Both the position numbers and the translations under genes were made by a program. Shown one piece after another: positions 1-11,614 of a stretch of 64,000 nucleotides of DNA (the stretch's first letter is position 1; each line of letters opens with the position of its first letter). Source of the DNA: Cytidiella melzeri (Eukaryota > Basidiomycota > Agaricomycetes > Polyporales > Irpicaceae); NCBI GenBank assembly GCA_022592445.1, contig JABYQR010000025.1, positions 173,200 to 237,199 on the forward strand, given 5' to 3'. The notes below the pieces were generated by a model that worked only from the letters and a program-made list of their open reading frames with translations, did no database searches and was not told the origin of the DNA.

Positions 1-651
1 CATCTTCCTTGTCGGTCTCGCCTTCGACGTCCAAGTCAGAGCCCTGCTCGTACAATTTCGTTGGATGAGCACTGCGGGCGTTGACGTCGGCGTAAGCGAC
101 AGGTAGCTGGAACAGTTCAGGAGCGATGGCAACTGGGAAGGGTCTCGTGGGGACTTTGCTCGTAGCATCGGGGTGTGAGGATACTGGAGGAAGCTGGGGA
201 TTAAGTCCTAAAGCGCGGTGTCCGTTAGCTTGCAGTGGGTATAGATCTTCAGTGGGATAATAAGAGACGCCATAGGTGTCACCGTCGCTACACTTCTCGT
301 CAGTGAATTGCAATGTCGTTACGGCGTGGAAAGAGCTCACTGGAGGAATGTGGGTCCATAAACGTCCGGGTTCCATGCTCCTTGTTGGTTCCAAGAAGTT
401 GGAGACGGATCTACGAGGTGCATTCCTTCCTGGTAGTCTCCAACGTTGCTCGTAGGAGACGAGTGGGAAGAGCGGAATGCGGGTGAAAATGGCGACGAGC
501 CTTCTAGCCAATGGTTGTGCGTCGATGAGATGGCGTCGTATTGCCGAGGCAATTGACCCATGAACTCATGATACAGAGGATGAGTGAGATGGTCAGGATT
601 GAAGGGTGCGTGAGGGGTAGAGGTCTCGTTGTAGTAAGAGTAATGTGCCAT
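1..651 (-). CDS. Partial gene, low-complexity fungal protein of unknown function
   Basis: Two exons are visible: 651-341 and 287 to the window edge, joined across a 53-nt intron (340-288, GTGAGC...TGTAG). The frame stays open to position 1, so the 3' part is missing. The start at 651 is the first ATG of the frame. The product begins with a Tyr/His/Pro/Ser-rich stretch (N-terminus MAHYSYYNETS), and exon 2 is Pro-rich with a final acidic patch (about EGETDKED). No catalytic motif or membrane segment is visible. The composition resembles the disordered N-terminus of a fungal transcription factor, but no DNA-binding domain lies inside the window, so function is not assigned. Confidence 0.65.
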
Positions 652-2182
652 GGTGAGGAGGGTGGGATGTGGATGAGAAAGGGACTGGGGGAGGATATGA
701 AAGTAACAGATTCTGGCGAGAGACCTTCATGTTTGAACGCATTTTATACTGTGGCTTGCGGTCAGAGTCTGAGGGCGGTCTCTGGTCAAGGTCGCGGTTT
801 ACTACTTGCCACCCGTTCCTCGATTTGATGGCAGTTCCTATATCGGGATGTGATATAAGGTAGTTTTGCCACGTTGTGGTCATAGTGCAGGTCTATAATC
901 ACACGGTGAAGGCGGAAGAGCACTATCGCTTGATGGCTGTGATCGCATTACTGTACGTTGACGCGTGCGGGTAGTTGGCCTGCACATATCCCTCGCCCTT
1001 GTCCGTACCGCATTCCTGACATGCATTGGCCACCGTGGTCTCCGGTCATTGTTGGGAGACTGCCTCATGCTGAGCTCTGTCCACGAAAACAATTCTTACT
1101 GGCTACACTTCACCGTAAACTCGACGACTCGAAGCTCAGGTGCTCTACCGGATTTCCTCAACGACGAGTGACATCGTGATAGAAGTATTTTGGAACTGTA
1201 CATACGAGGTGTGACAAGAGCCCCTCTTCATCATGTAGTAGAGAGTAGGGTAGTTTCTACTCACCTATCGAGGCTTGCCACTGCTCATACCTGTAGTCAA
1301 CAGAGGTCAGCGTACACATGCAATGAAGGCAAAGCTCACTCGTTCAAGAGTTCCCATCCTTATAGTGATTAGCAACGACCGACATGCGCGATCAAAGCGA
1401 TCACGTACTCAAGGCCGATTTCCAGGATGCCTTCGCATTATTGCTCGAGTGGCACTGCGGAGCAGAGACTTCGCCCATCGCGTGAAAATTTCGTGCTGAC
1501 CGCTACATGAACAGCAGACAAGGCTTGCCGGGATTATGAGAATGGAGAGCAGCAATAACATAGATAGCGGTAGGGAGTCACTGTTGTCGAGTGCTGAAGC
1601 GTGTGGGCGTACCTGGCTGTGAGTAGAGAAGATGAAAACGGCAGTGGGCGGGAAACTAGACGGCAATGCACTTATATAGTGGAACATTGTCGATTGTTGG
1701 GGTGGGTGCCACTGCCGCAGCCGACAGAAATATCTGGGATCATTCGAGCATTGTGATGCATAGGACAAAGCTCGCCAGTGCGCCGGAGTAAACTCCTGTG
1801 TACTGTCAGTTGGTGCCACTCAATTTCGTACTGTAACCGGAATGCGGCATTTGATAATTCAGCTCGACAAAATATCGTAGGCAAACTCACCAAGTTGACA
1901 CCTGACGGACGTTGAGGGGAGGAAGCCAACCGGCGTTGAAAGAAGTACACACCTGAACGACACATACAGAGATGCGAAGACGGTGCTGAAATGCGTCTTG
2001 AGAGTGGCCCATAGCTGCGAGCATGCCTCATGAGTTTTGTCAGTAAACAATGAGGTTGCGGCAATGGTGACTCCTCCAACTGTGACCGACATGTTAACAT
2101 GTCCAATCAGGTTGTCTGCCTTGGCTGATAGTTGCCGGATAAGACTAGTGCATCGTATATTCTGTCCACAGTCCGCATAGCA
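652..2182. other. Intergenic stretch, no convincing gene
   Basis: About 1.5 kb between a leftward gene start and the 3' end of a leftward F-box-like gene. The part next to 651 should hold that gene's promoter. A short minus-strand frame from 2092 (starting MSVTVGGVTIAATS) has plausible composition and two possible short introns downstream, but no family or clear stop structure is recognised, so it is not called as a gene. Confidence 0.4.
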
Positions 2183-3201
2183 TCATTCATCGTACACACA
2201 CTTACTACTATCAGATTCTGTTGCTATTTCGCGCGCGGGTGCAACCACTCTAGCTGCCAGCGTTTTGTACCACCTGGAGAATCACCGTCAGCCAACATAA
2301 GAACACCCAACCAGCACATAGAAAACTCACCGCTGCATCCACTCAGTACTCTCATATACAACGAGCTGCTTTACGTCCTCTGGAACCCGACCCAATACCT
2401 TGTCGAGCTCTCCATCCATTCCATAACACCTGATCACTCGAATCTCAGCTTTTCGAAGAACCTCAATAAAACGTGTTTCCACCAGCAGCCTCTTGAGCTC
2501 AATACTCGACATGCCAACTTCTGAAAGGGCCGGTGCCTGCTCGAGAATCGCGTGGAGCTCCGGAGCCATCATCCAGCTGTATGAGGCGTCAACAAACGCA
2601 ACGAGTTTCTACAATTGGTGGTCGGTATCACAGTGACAGAAACCAGATGCAAAATCGAGAACAGGATTCTGCTCACCAGAGACTTCGACGTACGCACACA
2701 ATCCAACACCACTTTCGTCGTCGAATTCTTGTTGTTCCGCTCGCCGTGCCGATCAAGTGAATAGGAAAGACCGTGCAAGTACAATTCCGTCGGTTTCCAG
2801 CACGCCAACGCGCGCACGAGCCGCGCATTTGACTCCTTCGATTGTACACTGACGTACACCCCGAGCACGCGCACTTTTGGCGCGAGCTTTGCCAGTGGGT
2901 ACAAGTGCTGCCCGTACCCTCCGTTGAGCCGCAAATGGCGAATCATGCGCCCCAGAGCCGAGTGGGAGCGTAGCACAGCACCGAGCTTCTCCATCTCCTT
3001 TTCGGAGGAGACCTCGACGGTTTCGTATAGGAAGGGAGTTGCGATCCGGAGCCATTGTTTGCAAACGAGGAGGAGGTGGGAGGGGCGGTGAAGTCGCGGT
3101 TTGTAGAGGGAGCGGTCCTCAATGAAGTTGTCAACGATGGAGACGTGGAAGGCGTGTTTGAGTATGTCACAGAGAATCTCTTCAGGGCAGTTACTGGCCA
3201 T
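2183..3201 (-). CDS. F-box-like domain protein
   Basis: Three exons: 3201-2677, 2608-2331 and 2273-2183, with introns of 68 and 57 nt. The spliced frame is 894 nt, 297 aa, and ends in TGA. The N-terminus has the layout common in Agaricomycete F-box-like proteins: an opening NCPEEILCDILKHAF helix, then a conserved LLVCKQWLRIATPFLYETV block around residues 40-70. The rest alternates Leu-rich helices and strands, as in degenerate LRR-like tails. These proteins are thought to recruit substrates to SCF ubiquitin ligases through Skp1. No substrate can be named. The last exon (RWYKTLAARV...) is missed if intron 2 is read through. A related C-terminal fragment lies at the right edge of the window. 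Confidence 0.8.
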
Positions 3202-3911
3202 TATGTAGCGACAAGACTCTGACTGAGCTACTCTGCGACTCCAATCCGTGTTGGATGTTTCAGAGATTAGGCAGGGCGCTGCGCAAGCGCAGGCTCTGAT
3301 ACGGGAGTTGGCGTACTCGACCTACAGCAGTAATGGACACTGGGTCAATCTTTGGTGTGATACTCGATGTACGATTGAGAGAAGGGATTAGTAATAAACG
3401 CCAATGAGGAGACGCTGTTGTAAATTGAAGTGTACGATAGGTGTACCTCGCTATGGGAAGAGGAGATGGAAATCGTAGTGAGCGGGAGACCAGATTCAGA
3501 TGATATCGGGGAGGGCAGGACGAGCTGACTGTCATTTCCTTTTTTGGATGTCAATCTGAACGACCTCCTTATCACCATGACCTCGTCTGGGAGAGTGCAG
3601 ACCGCTCATCACGAGAGTTCAAGTGTTCAAGATACAAATGTGTCGACCTGCTGAAAATCCCTGCAGGTACACGGACTCATCACAGGAGAATGTTGCTATC
3701 GGTACATGCCTTGGACCAAGGTAAATAGTTTTTACATATGTATAATAGCTTCATTGCAGCTGTCACTGCACGAGATTTCGCGATAACTCATGGGCGGCAT
3801 GATTCAGGCACGATGCTCAGACATTCTCTTATAAAATTGACCGGTCCACTGTCCTATCTCATTTCACTCGTTGTCTCCCCGCAGCGACGACCCAGCTCAG
3901 TTCTTCCCTCA
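3202..3911. promoter_or_regulatory. Divergent intergenic region between F-box-like gene and P450
   Basis: About 700 bp separate the starts of two divergent genes, so both promoters must lie here. An in-frame upstream ATG for the P450 exists at 3738. No recognised regulatory element or RNA gene is seen. Confidence 0.4.
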
Positions 3912-6328
3912 ATGTTGCATGGTACTCTTGAGCAAGTCTTCTCGGCACTCTTAGACCTTCAGACGAGGGCATTAGCCCTAGTCCCTGAAAGCGTACAGGA
4001 TCTTTCCTCGGCTGTGACTTCAAATGCGCGACTCACCTCCTCAGCGGGTGTTCTCGTAGGCATCACCACCTGGACTGCATACTCGTACCTGCGAAGCCGG
4101 AACAACGCTCCTGGGCCCACCCGGCTTCCTCTTCTAGGTAACGTGCTTCAAATGCCAACCAAAATGCAAAGTGTCCAGTTCACAAAATGGAGTCAAACAT
4201 ACGGTATGTGATCACAATCAAACGGCAATCCCTCAAATCTGACCTTCTTCCGACAGGTCCCATCTTCTCGTTGGACATCATTGGTCAACACATGGTCGTG
4301 GTCAACAGCCACAAGGTGGCGGGAGACTTGTTCGGTACGTCAGCGCCGGACGCTATGCACTTTGCTTCAACAATACCCTCGTCTTTCAGATCGTCGGTCG
4401 CAAATCTACAGTGATCGCCCTCGCTTGATCATGGCGGGTGAGATTCTTACTGGAGGTATATTCATGGTGTTTGCGAGATGGGGCAACCTGTAAGTTGGAC
4501 CATGATGTCTCTCCGTACATGACAACTGATCAGGGTGCTATAGTTTGCGTAGCATGCGTCGTGCTGCTCATGAGAGCTTCAACCCTAAGGCTGTTGGCAA
4601 GTACGAGCTCGTCCAGGCTAAGGCGGCTGCTGAAGCAGCTTGCCGCATCATTTCGCAGCCTGACAGCTGGGAGGATAGCCTAAAACAGTACGCCCCCTTT
4701 CTTTCTTGATTCGTTGTGGCCGAATGACTTGATCTCGTCCTAGATTTGCGGCCTCAGCGATACTCACTTCAGTCTACGGATGGCCACCCATCGGTCCTGA
4801 CGAGCCTATCGTCGGAAGGCTAGTTGGCCATATTGCGCACCTCTCCGGTGCTGTACTACCTGGTGCTTTTCTCGTCGACCTCATTCCGATCATGAAGCTT
4901 ATACCGGCATGGCTGGCGAAGTGGAAGCGAGAGGGGATAGCATGGCACGATGAGGAAACGCGCTTGTTCCAAGGGCTCAACGATGATGTTGCTAAGAAAA
5001 TGGTACGCAGAAACAAGCAGTGTATAATTCTTCGCTCATGTCGATCATCTTGCAGGCCGCGGGCGAGGCTCAGCCGAGCGTTATCGCTGAACTCCTCGAG
5101 TCTGAGAATCGGCATGGTCTATCCGACAAAGAGGCCGCCTGGTTTGGGGGCGTCCTGATGTAAGTCATCATATGCCTGAATGCACAAGTTTCTTATCAAA
5201 GTCTTCGTGTATAGCACCACTGGCACCGAGACGGTATGTTCTCGGTAGTCAGACGTACACATTCAGGCCTAACATTATTCTCTAGACATCTACGACGCTT
5301 CTGTACTTTTTTCTTGCTATGGTAGCCTACCCAGACGTTTTGCGCAAAGCTCAGGCAGAGCTGGATGCAGTAGTTGGTCGCGGGCGGGCTCCAACATTCA
5401 ACGACATGGCTGACCTTCCGTACATCAAAGCGATGGTGAAAGAGACTTTGCGATGGAGGCCGGTTGTTCGTCTAAGTAAGTTCACGTTATCACCTACCGG
5501 TCAATGTACTCATACACGTGTTTGGTAGCTGTGCCACACGCAACAATAGAAGTGAGCGGCAAGCAATTCCCAGATCGTACGCAGCAATTCCGCTGACCCG
5601 TTTAAACTGTTAAAGGATGACTGGTACGAAGGGTACTTTATTCCAAAAGGTTGTTTTAGAATTCGTTATTCGAGCTCAGTGTTAACTTCTGTATAGGAAC
5701 TGTCGTTTTTGGAAATGTCTGGTATGGCTTTCGCTGTGTGCCGACAATCAATTTTGACTCGAGTCGTCTCCGTCTTTAAAGGGCCATGAATAGGTGTGGA
5801 TCAATTTGACCTTGAGACGTACAAGTAGTTTGACGCCATACACCCACCTCAGAGATCCTGCCATCTATCCTGACTTTGATGTGTTCCGACCCGAACGATT
5901 CCTCGACGCAACAGGCAAGATAGAAGTTACTCCCCCTGGCACACATCAGATGGGACATGTCTCTTACGGCTTCGGACGGAGGTATGCGCATCTCTCGCAC
6001 CATTTTCTCCCAAAACACTCATTCGCAACGTTGCGTAGGAACTGCCCTGGCATGTACTTTGCAAACCAGTCCATATTCATCGTGATAGCGACAATGCTCT
6101 GGGCGTTCGATATCAGGGCTCCTGTTGACCAGAATGGCAATGCGGTCTTGCCCAACACCACCGATTGTGTCGATCTCGGGATTGTTATGTAAGCAATGAG
6201 CAGCCATTGAAGACTTTGCATGTACTAATCACTGTTCCAGAGCTCCGGTACCCTTCAAATGTCAGATTACCCCTCGCTTTCGTGAAGCAGAGGCGATTCT
6301 GGAGAGTAGTGTTGCTTCTATGTGTTGA
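3912..6328 (+). CDS. Cytochrome P450 monooxygenase
   Basis: Fifteen exons: 3912-4203, 4257-4334, 4390-4489, 4544-4687, 4744-5002, 5056-5159, 5215-5233, 5286-5475, 5529-5551, 5616-5649, 5697-5721, 5782-5793, 5853-5981, 6039-6188, 6241-6328. They sum to 1647 nt (548 aa, frame closed). An N-terminal membrane anchor (around SAGVLVGITTWTAYSYL) is followed by the proline hinge (APGPTRLPLLGN). The I-helix motif TTGTET is in the 19-nt exon, the ExxR motif is ETLR, the PERF-type motif is RPERF, and the heme loop YGFGRR-NCPGMY has the cysteine ligand across an exon junction. All hallmark residues are present, so it is probably a functional ER-anchored oxidase. Substrate and CYP family cannot be assigned. 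The start at 3912 is preferred because it sits next to the anchor. The ATG at 3738 is in frame and would add 58 residues. Confidence 0.92.
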
Positions 6329-6507
6329 TAGACCAAGGTGATTACATTCATCTCTCTGCTACATCTAGAACGTGTATATACGTGCGTATGCTTTTGGAAA
6401 TTAGGACTGCTGCAACGCGTTAGAGAAGACCCGATGTTTTGAATAATGGCACATAATTTGCGACGCTCGCGTCGAGGTCAGACTGAAGAAACCTCACCTC
6501 GGATAAT

Positions 6508-6620
6508 CTATATATTACAAATAAAAGATAGTATCAGTACTACTACCATGGCCCACAACAATATTATAATCCCCCCCCAACTTCCTATTTTTTTCCTCTT
6601 GCTGTATCCAATCCAACACA
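6508..6620. repeat. Detached terminal end of an inverted-repeat element
   Basis: About 110 bp here match, in inverted orientation and with roughly 80% identity by eye, the right end of the element at 7475-9599 (9485-9599). Shared blocks include CTATATATTACAAATAAAAG, CCCACAACAATATTA and CTTCCTATTTTT. No second end is seen nearby, so this is a solo or truncated element end. It abuts the FunK1 coding sequence and carries in-frame ATG codons (6446 just outside it, 6541 inside). Confidence 0.7.
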
Positions 6621-7474
6621 CGCCACCCAATACCACCGCCGAAGTTGTATATCGCACGCCGACCGCGGATAAGGAGTCTTCTCGGAAGATCAAACCCAAG
6701 CACGGCCTATACGAGCGAAAGGTGGTGTTGGAGATGGAGAGGTGCTATTGCAAGATAAATTACGACAAGTTTATGTCCCTATTTGCTAAAGTCGAAGGGC
6801 TTGGGCATCCGGAGCTTTCGAAGAAACAACTGGCCTCCATGCTTACGAAGTTTAAGGATGTTCCCGAAAGTGGTAAGGAACAGGAAATGTATGCCCCTCT
6901 CGTACGTCTGCTTTCGTCAACTTCTCGTGTCCTTGTCGCCATTGATCAAGTTACTGTTGACAGTGCAAAAGTCTCAACGAAGCCCTCGCGCAAGCTGTGA
7001 CTTTTGCCGCTTCCCAAGGTGCCAGCAATGCCACAGCTCATACGACCAACTTGGCCATCTCCTCAGCTCCTGACGCACAGACCACTAAAGTCGCCCCTCC
7101 TACACCACCGTATGTATTCAAGGACGTATCCAGTTGGATAGAGTCAAACGAACATGATCTGAAGATCGATATCGCGATGTACCCAGATACCGAGGACGCT
7201 AGGGCAGCTTTTACTCGCGACATGGAAAAGACAGCACGCACTGATGTGGCACGTGTAGCTTGGGCGTGGATGACCATGGGTGTAGAGGTGAAGCGGGACG
7301 AGGCGGAATCTGCGTTCGACTTTGGTCGGCCCAGTCTCTTGCGAGACAGTGATAACGGGAGGGTAGCTCAGGCGCAGATTGCCAAGTACGCCACGCAACT
7401 CATGCTTCGCCAGCATCGGGCCTTCGTCTTCATTCTATACATCGTCGACAAGGAAGCCTTCCTTACCCGCTGGG

Positions 7475-8888
7475 GAGCTGCTTACAATTAAAAGATAGTA
7501 TTATTACAGATGATCATGCAGAGAAGAATAATAGTTACCAAAAAGGAAATCCCCAGCGAAGAAAAATGTTTTGGGTTGAGACGGCAACAAGAATAGATAG
7601 AAATGTGAGACAGTCAGGCACATCAGGCACGCGAGGTAGAAAAGACAGGGATGGCGCAAGGGCTACGACAGGATAGGGACAGGAAATGTGGGAGAAGGGG
7701 CTGGATGGGCAAGGGTGAAATAGGCATAGAAAGAGCGAGAGAAGGGGAGAGGAGGAGGGGGAGGGGGGGTGGGGAGTAGTACTTTACTGATTAACTGTTG
7801 ACGTTGACTGTTGAAAGATCAAACACGCCGATCACCGCATAGATAAAGGTGCTACTCCAGTATGCAAAGGGTGTGAGCACCTGTTCATTTTCAAAGTCTA
7901 TGTTAATTTGCTGTGCTTACCAGGTAAGGATGCCACTTCTTTCTTGAGGCATGAACTTCAGGTTCTCAGTAGCAATTTACATAAACAAACAAATCGTGAA
8001 TTCAACGCTCATAGTACAATACAAAAGCCATGTTATCCGGAGACCCCTTCCCAGTCACTTTCACCTCTAGGTGTACCACAGACGGAACATGCCAGATGGT
8101 CTGATTTGTTTGTTCTGAAGAGGTGTTAGCCATCAATACGCAATCTTTGTACAATAGATTAGCACATACAGTGTGCACACCATGGTACTGAACATAACAT
8201 GGTCAGAATCCCCATACATGTAGTCGCTTGAACTGACATGGACATACCTCCTCGATGCTGTCCACCCGAAGTTGATGAGCCTTCATGACAGGCTTGACCT
8301 GCGCCATCAAGGCTCGGAGCAGTTGTCTGGCATCCTCCTGGGCAGCTGCATCTCAGACTGGCAGAGGGACGATGAAGTTGACGTATGGATTGGGGTTGGC
8401 CTCCCGTTCATTGAGCCTGTGGTGCACCATCTAGATGAAGATGGACATCAGTAAGGATGTATGCAGCTTGTGACGGAACTCACCTCAGAGTCTGTCCAAT
8501 CCAACTTATGCAGCTGGGCAACACAGTTGCACAGGTTTACACAGCAGCTCTGGCGACACAGTCGCACAAGATGCGGGAGCAATTGGATGCCACAGGCAGT
8601 CCCAGAACAACACAGGTGTCTACGACAACTGAGATAGCAAAAGCAGGAGTGAAACCAGCAGTGAGGGTGAGGCCGAGAGCAACAGCAAGGGCGAAGGTGC
8701 AAAAGGGAGAGGGCAAGGACAAGAAACGCTGAGGGCAAGGACATGGAAGGGAGAGGGCGAGAGAAAAGGTGAAAGCAAGAGTGAGAGCAGTCAAGGGCAA
8801 GGGCAACAACGAGGGCAAGGGCAACGACAAGGGAGAGGGCAAGGGCAACAACGAGGGCAACAAGGGAGAGGGCAACAAGGGAGAGGGA

Positions 8889-8929
<41 letters not shown>

Positions 8930-9599
8930 CAAGGGCAAGAGGGCAACAAGAGCAACAAGGGCAAGAGGGCAACAACGGCAAGGGCAAGGGCAACAACAAG
9001 GGCAAAAGTGAGGGCAACAACAACTCACTGTTGTAACCAATGATGACAGACACATCTGCAGTTGGATTGAGTGAGACGGCTTAAGTGTTGTGTAACTCTG
9101 CGGCCGCTCATTCTTGCACCTTCCCACAGACATGTTGTACAGAGAAAGGGAGATGAGAAAGGTGACAGACATGACTTACCGTTCAAGTGGGTGCAACCAG
9201 GGCTCAGCTGCGTAGCTAGTTAAGCGTAGCAAGGGCTGAAGATGAGAAGGTGACGTACCTGCAGTCCAAAACCTGCCAATCCTATCCCAATCCTACCCCA
9301 CAAGACCTCCTTTGCATCTGGCCAGCAAACTAGTGTCGTCAGACTGCTTGATGCGGTTTTTGACTACACCACAGGCATGTCAAGTTGGTACCACGCCACA
9401 AGCGTGTACTGGACAATGAGTGGCGAGGAGGAGGGCAACAAGGGCGAGGACGAGTTGGAGGTGATGGCAAGAAGTGCGTTGGAGCGGACACAGCAAGAGG
9501 GGAAAAATAGGAAGTGGCAGGGGATTACCATATTGGGCACTAATATTGTTGTGGGCGATGATAGTAGTAATAATACTATCTTTTATTTGTAATATATAG
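7475..9599. mobile_element. 2.1-kb non-autonomous inverted-repeat element inside FunK1
   Basis: The insert is flanked by 7-bp direct repeats CGCTGGG (7468-7474 and 9600-9606). Both ends carry an imperfect inverted repeat whose best block is TAAAAGATAGTATTATTAC. Removing the element and one repeat restores the kinase frame. No transposase is recognised inside. The interior is mostly G/A-rich low-complexity DNA, including a polypurine stretch at about 7741-7775 and a (GGGTGA)n array at 8881-8935. Long frames on both strands there are by-products of the simple repeats. A non-autonomous DNA transposon is the simplest reading; the superfamily is not determined. Confidence 0.8.
8690..9010 (+). repeat. 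G/A-rich simple repeat with (GGGTGA)n core
   Basis: The + strand is almost purely G, A and C, built from GGGCAA, GGGCAACAA and GGGAGA units, with about seven consecutive GGGTGA units around 8889-8932. Repeated GGG runs separated by three bases fit the G-quadruplex pattern. It is not the fungal telomere repeat (TTAGGG). It lies inside the element at 7475-9599. Confidence 0.85.
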
Positions 9600-11614
9600 C
9601 GCTGGGACCGTGTTGGCTGTATTATCTCCACCCCTGTCAATTACATCAAGGAGCCCGCAAAGGTCCTCAACTTCGTTTATCGCCTCGCACTTATGTCACG
9701 AGACGAGCTTGGCTACGATACTACGGCCGAGCCTGCAACTTCGGCTGAGGTTCAGATGTTAAAGGGCTTTGCTAAGCAATTCAAGAATCCCTACGCTGCC
9801 TCCTGCGCGAAGGATATCTTGGACAACCAGGTGCTTTACCCTATCTATAAGGTCTGGGTCTTCCCTCTATTCGTTCGCGGAATGACGCTTTTCACTAATC
9901 AAAACGCGTAGGTCACTTGTGCCAACGTCGCGAACACTGATAGGGGGGTGTACTTCATCGGAAAGCATAGCGTAGCCTCATATTCGCCGACGGGCCGCGC
10001 GACCAAGGGTTACGTGACTTTCAACAAGCAGAGGCCGACACGGCTGTGTTTCATGAAAGACTACTGGTGCCCCAACTCGAGCAAGATTCCCAAAGAGTTG
10101 GATGTATACAAGACGCTGAAGACAGCGGGAGTTCGCAATGTCGCGACTGCGATTGGAGGCGAGGATGTTCCGGGCCCATACACCGTTACTCGGGAGTCTT
10201 TTGACCTCGAGAAAGTACCATTAGAGCGTGTCCATTGTCGCCTTGTGTTTGAGCAGCTCGCACGACCGCTGGAGGCATACAGGAGCTCATCAGATATGAT
10301 TGTGGCGTTATTCGATGCGCTACAAGGTGAGCACATAGGGGATTCAGCGTAAATGGCAACTCATGACAGCAGGTCACGAGGATGCCTGGAAGGCTGGAAT
10401 CCTCCACAGGGACATCAGCGTGGATAACGTCATGTGTGTCGTGGACCAGGACGACGAAGAAGACGCAAATGTCCGAGGCATACTCAACGACTGGGATATG
10501 TGCAAGTACAAGACGGAATTGAATCAGCCCGCAACGCAACACAACCGTTCTGTAAGACCTAGTTCGCTCCTCGTGGCGTGTGCATCGCTGACTAATCACG
10601 TTATGCAGGGAACATGGGCGTTCATGTCCGCTGTAGCCCTCCAGTATCCTTTCAAGCCAATTGACCTCGCTGATGATCTTGAGTCTTTCATTTCTGTGGT
10701 AACTTACTGCAGTCTCCGATTTCACCGCCACGATCTCACCAATCACGCCGTCGGCTCCAAGCTGACAAGAGACCAGTTGATTAATATCAACGGTCTGAAT
10801 GGACGGCTCTCGCAGCGTGCCGGGGCTCTATTCTTCCAGAGTGTCGACTGTGGCGGAGGAATCATCATGGGAGGAGACGACAAACTTGCCAGAAACCAGC
10901 TTGGTTCTCCGGGCTTCTCCTTCAGCGCAGGTTATGTCTCTCCTATTCTTATTGACATCCTAAACAAACTATATCAGCTATTGAAGACGCACTACTCCGC
11001 GATTGACTTCGAAGAGTTGGAACGATACCGTAGTCGGCAGAATCATCCATTGGCTCCCCCTCCACCACCAGATGCCGAAGGGCAACCTGACGCACCCAGT
11101 CCCGTATCTAAGTACCCAAACTTACTGGGGATAGGTGGTGGAGGAGCTAAGACAATCGTTGCCCCCGCAGGTGTGGCTGCTCCTGTTCCGAAGGTTCGCG
11201 GCAGCAGGGTCCTTGATAACCACACCAAAATCCAAGATATATTCCTGCAGGCCGTCACCGACATAATCACATCTCAGAGGCAAGATAAAGACGTCACCCA
11301 AGACCAATTCCTTGGCCTCCATGACCAGTGTCTATGGCGCCGAAAGGTATGTCCGGCTCGAAGCGCAAATCTGCTTCATCCTCGATTGCGGAAGGAAACT
11401 CGAAGAGAAAGCGGCCGAACGAAGGCAGTTCCAAACACTTAGGTGAAGTTGCAGAAGGGACCGAGCAAGACGATGCGGTTGAATGAAGCGTTGAGTTAGC
11501 AAAGAAGGTCTGCAGTGGACAGGAGCGATGTGTTTCTGATATCGAATGTAATGCAGTCGAATAAATGTTTCTGTTCCCATTAGCCCGTGAGGTTATTGAA
11601 CTGGTGGCTCTGGC

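Larger units (their letters stand above)
6620..11442 (+). pseudogene. FunK1-type fungal protein kinase, disrupted by a transposon
   Basis: Kinase coding pieces: about 6620-6901, intron, 6964-7474, then an inserted element, 9607-9851, intron, 9912-10326, intron, 10374-10552, intron (to about 10608), and on to 11442. The left flank resumes in frame (LTRW to DRVGC) only if 7475-9606 is removed. Kinase features: catalytic loop GILHRDISVDNVM (HRD), GILNDWDMCK in the DFG position, and GTWAFMSA further on, the pattern of the FunK1 family expanded in Agaricomycetes. The N-terminal start is unclear because a transposon end abuts it. The C-terminal tail also looks shifted: a Lys/Arg/Ser-rich tail typical of the family is open in another frame from about 11350 to 11487. 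FunK1 substrates are not known. Confidence 0.85.

Noticed and set aside
1409..2106. Minus-strand frames of 136 and 144 aa as a small secreted or membrane protein gene
   Set aside because: One has a hydrophobic stretch, but the frames overlap each other, splice sites are ambiguous and no family is recognised.
8881..8940. GGGTGA array as an interstitial telomere
   Set aside because: The fungal telomere unit is TTAGGG; this unit is GGGTGA and sits within a transposon.
8448..9172. Two long minus-strand frames (about 200 aa each) rich in Leu, Pro and Ser
   Set aside because: They are translations of the simple G/A repeat inside a transposon; composition follows the repeat unit and no start, splice or domain evidence supports them.
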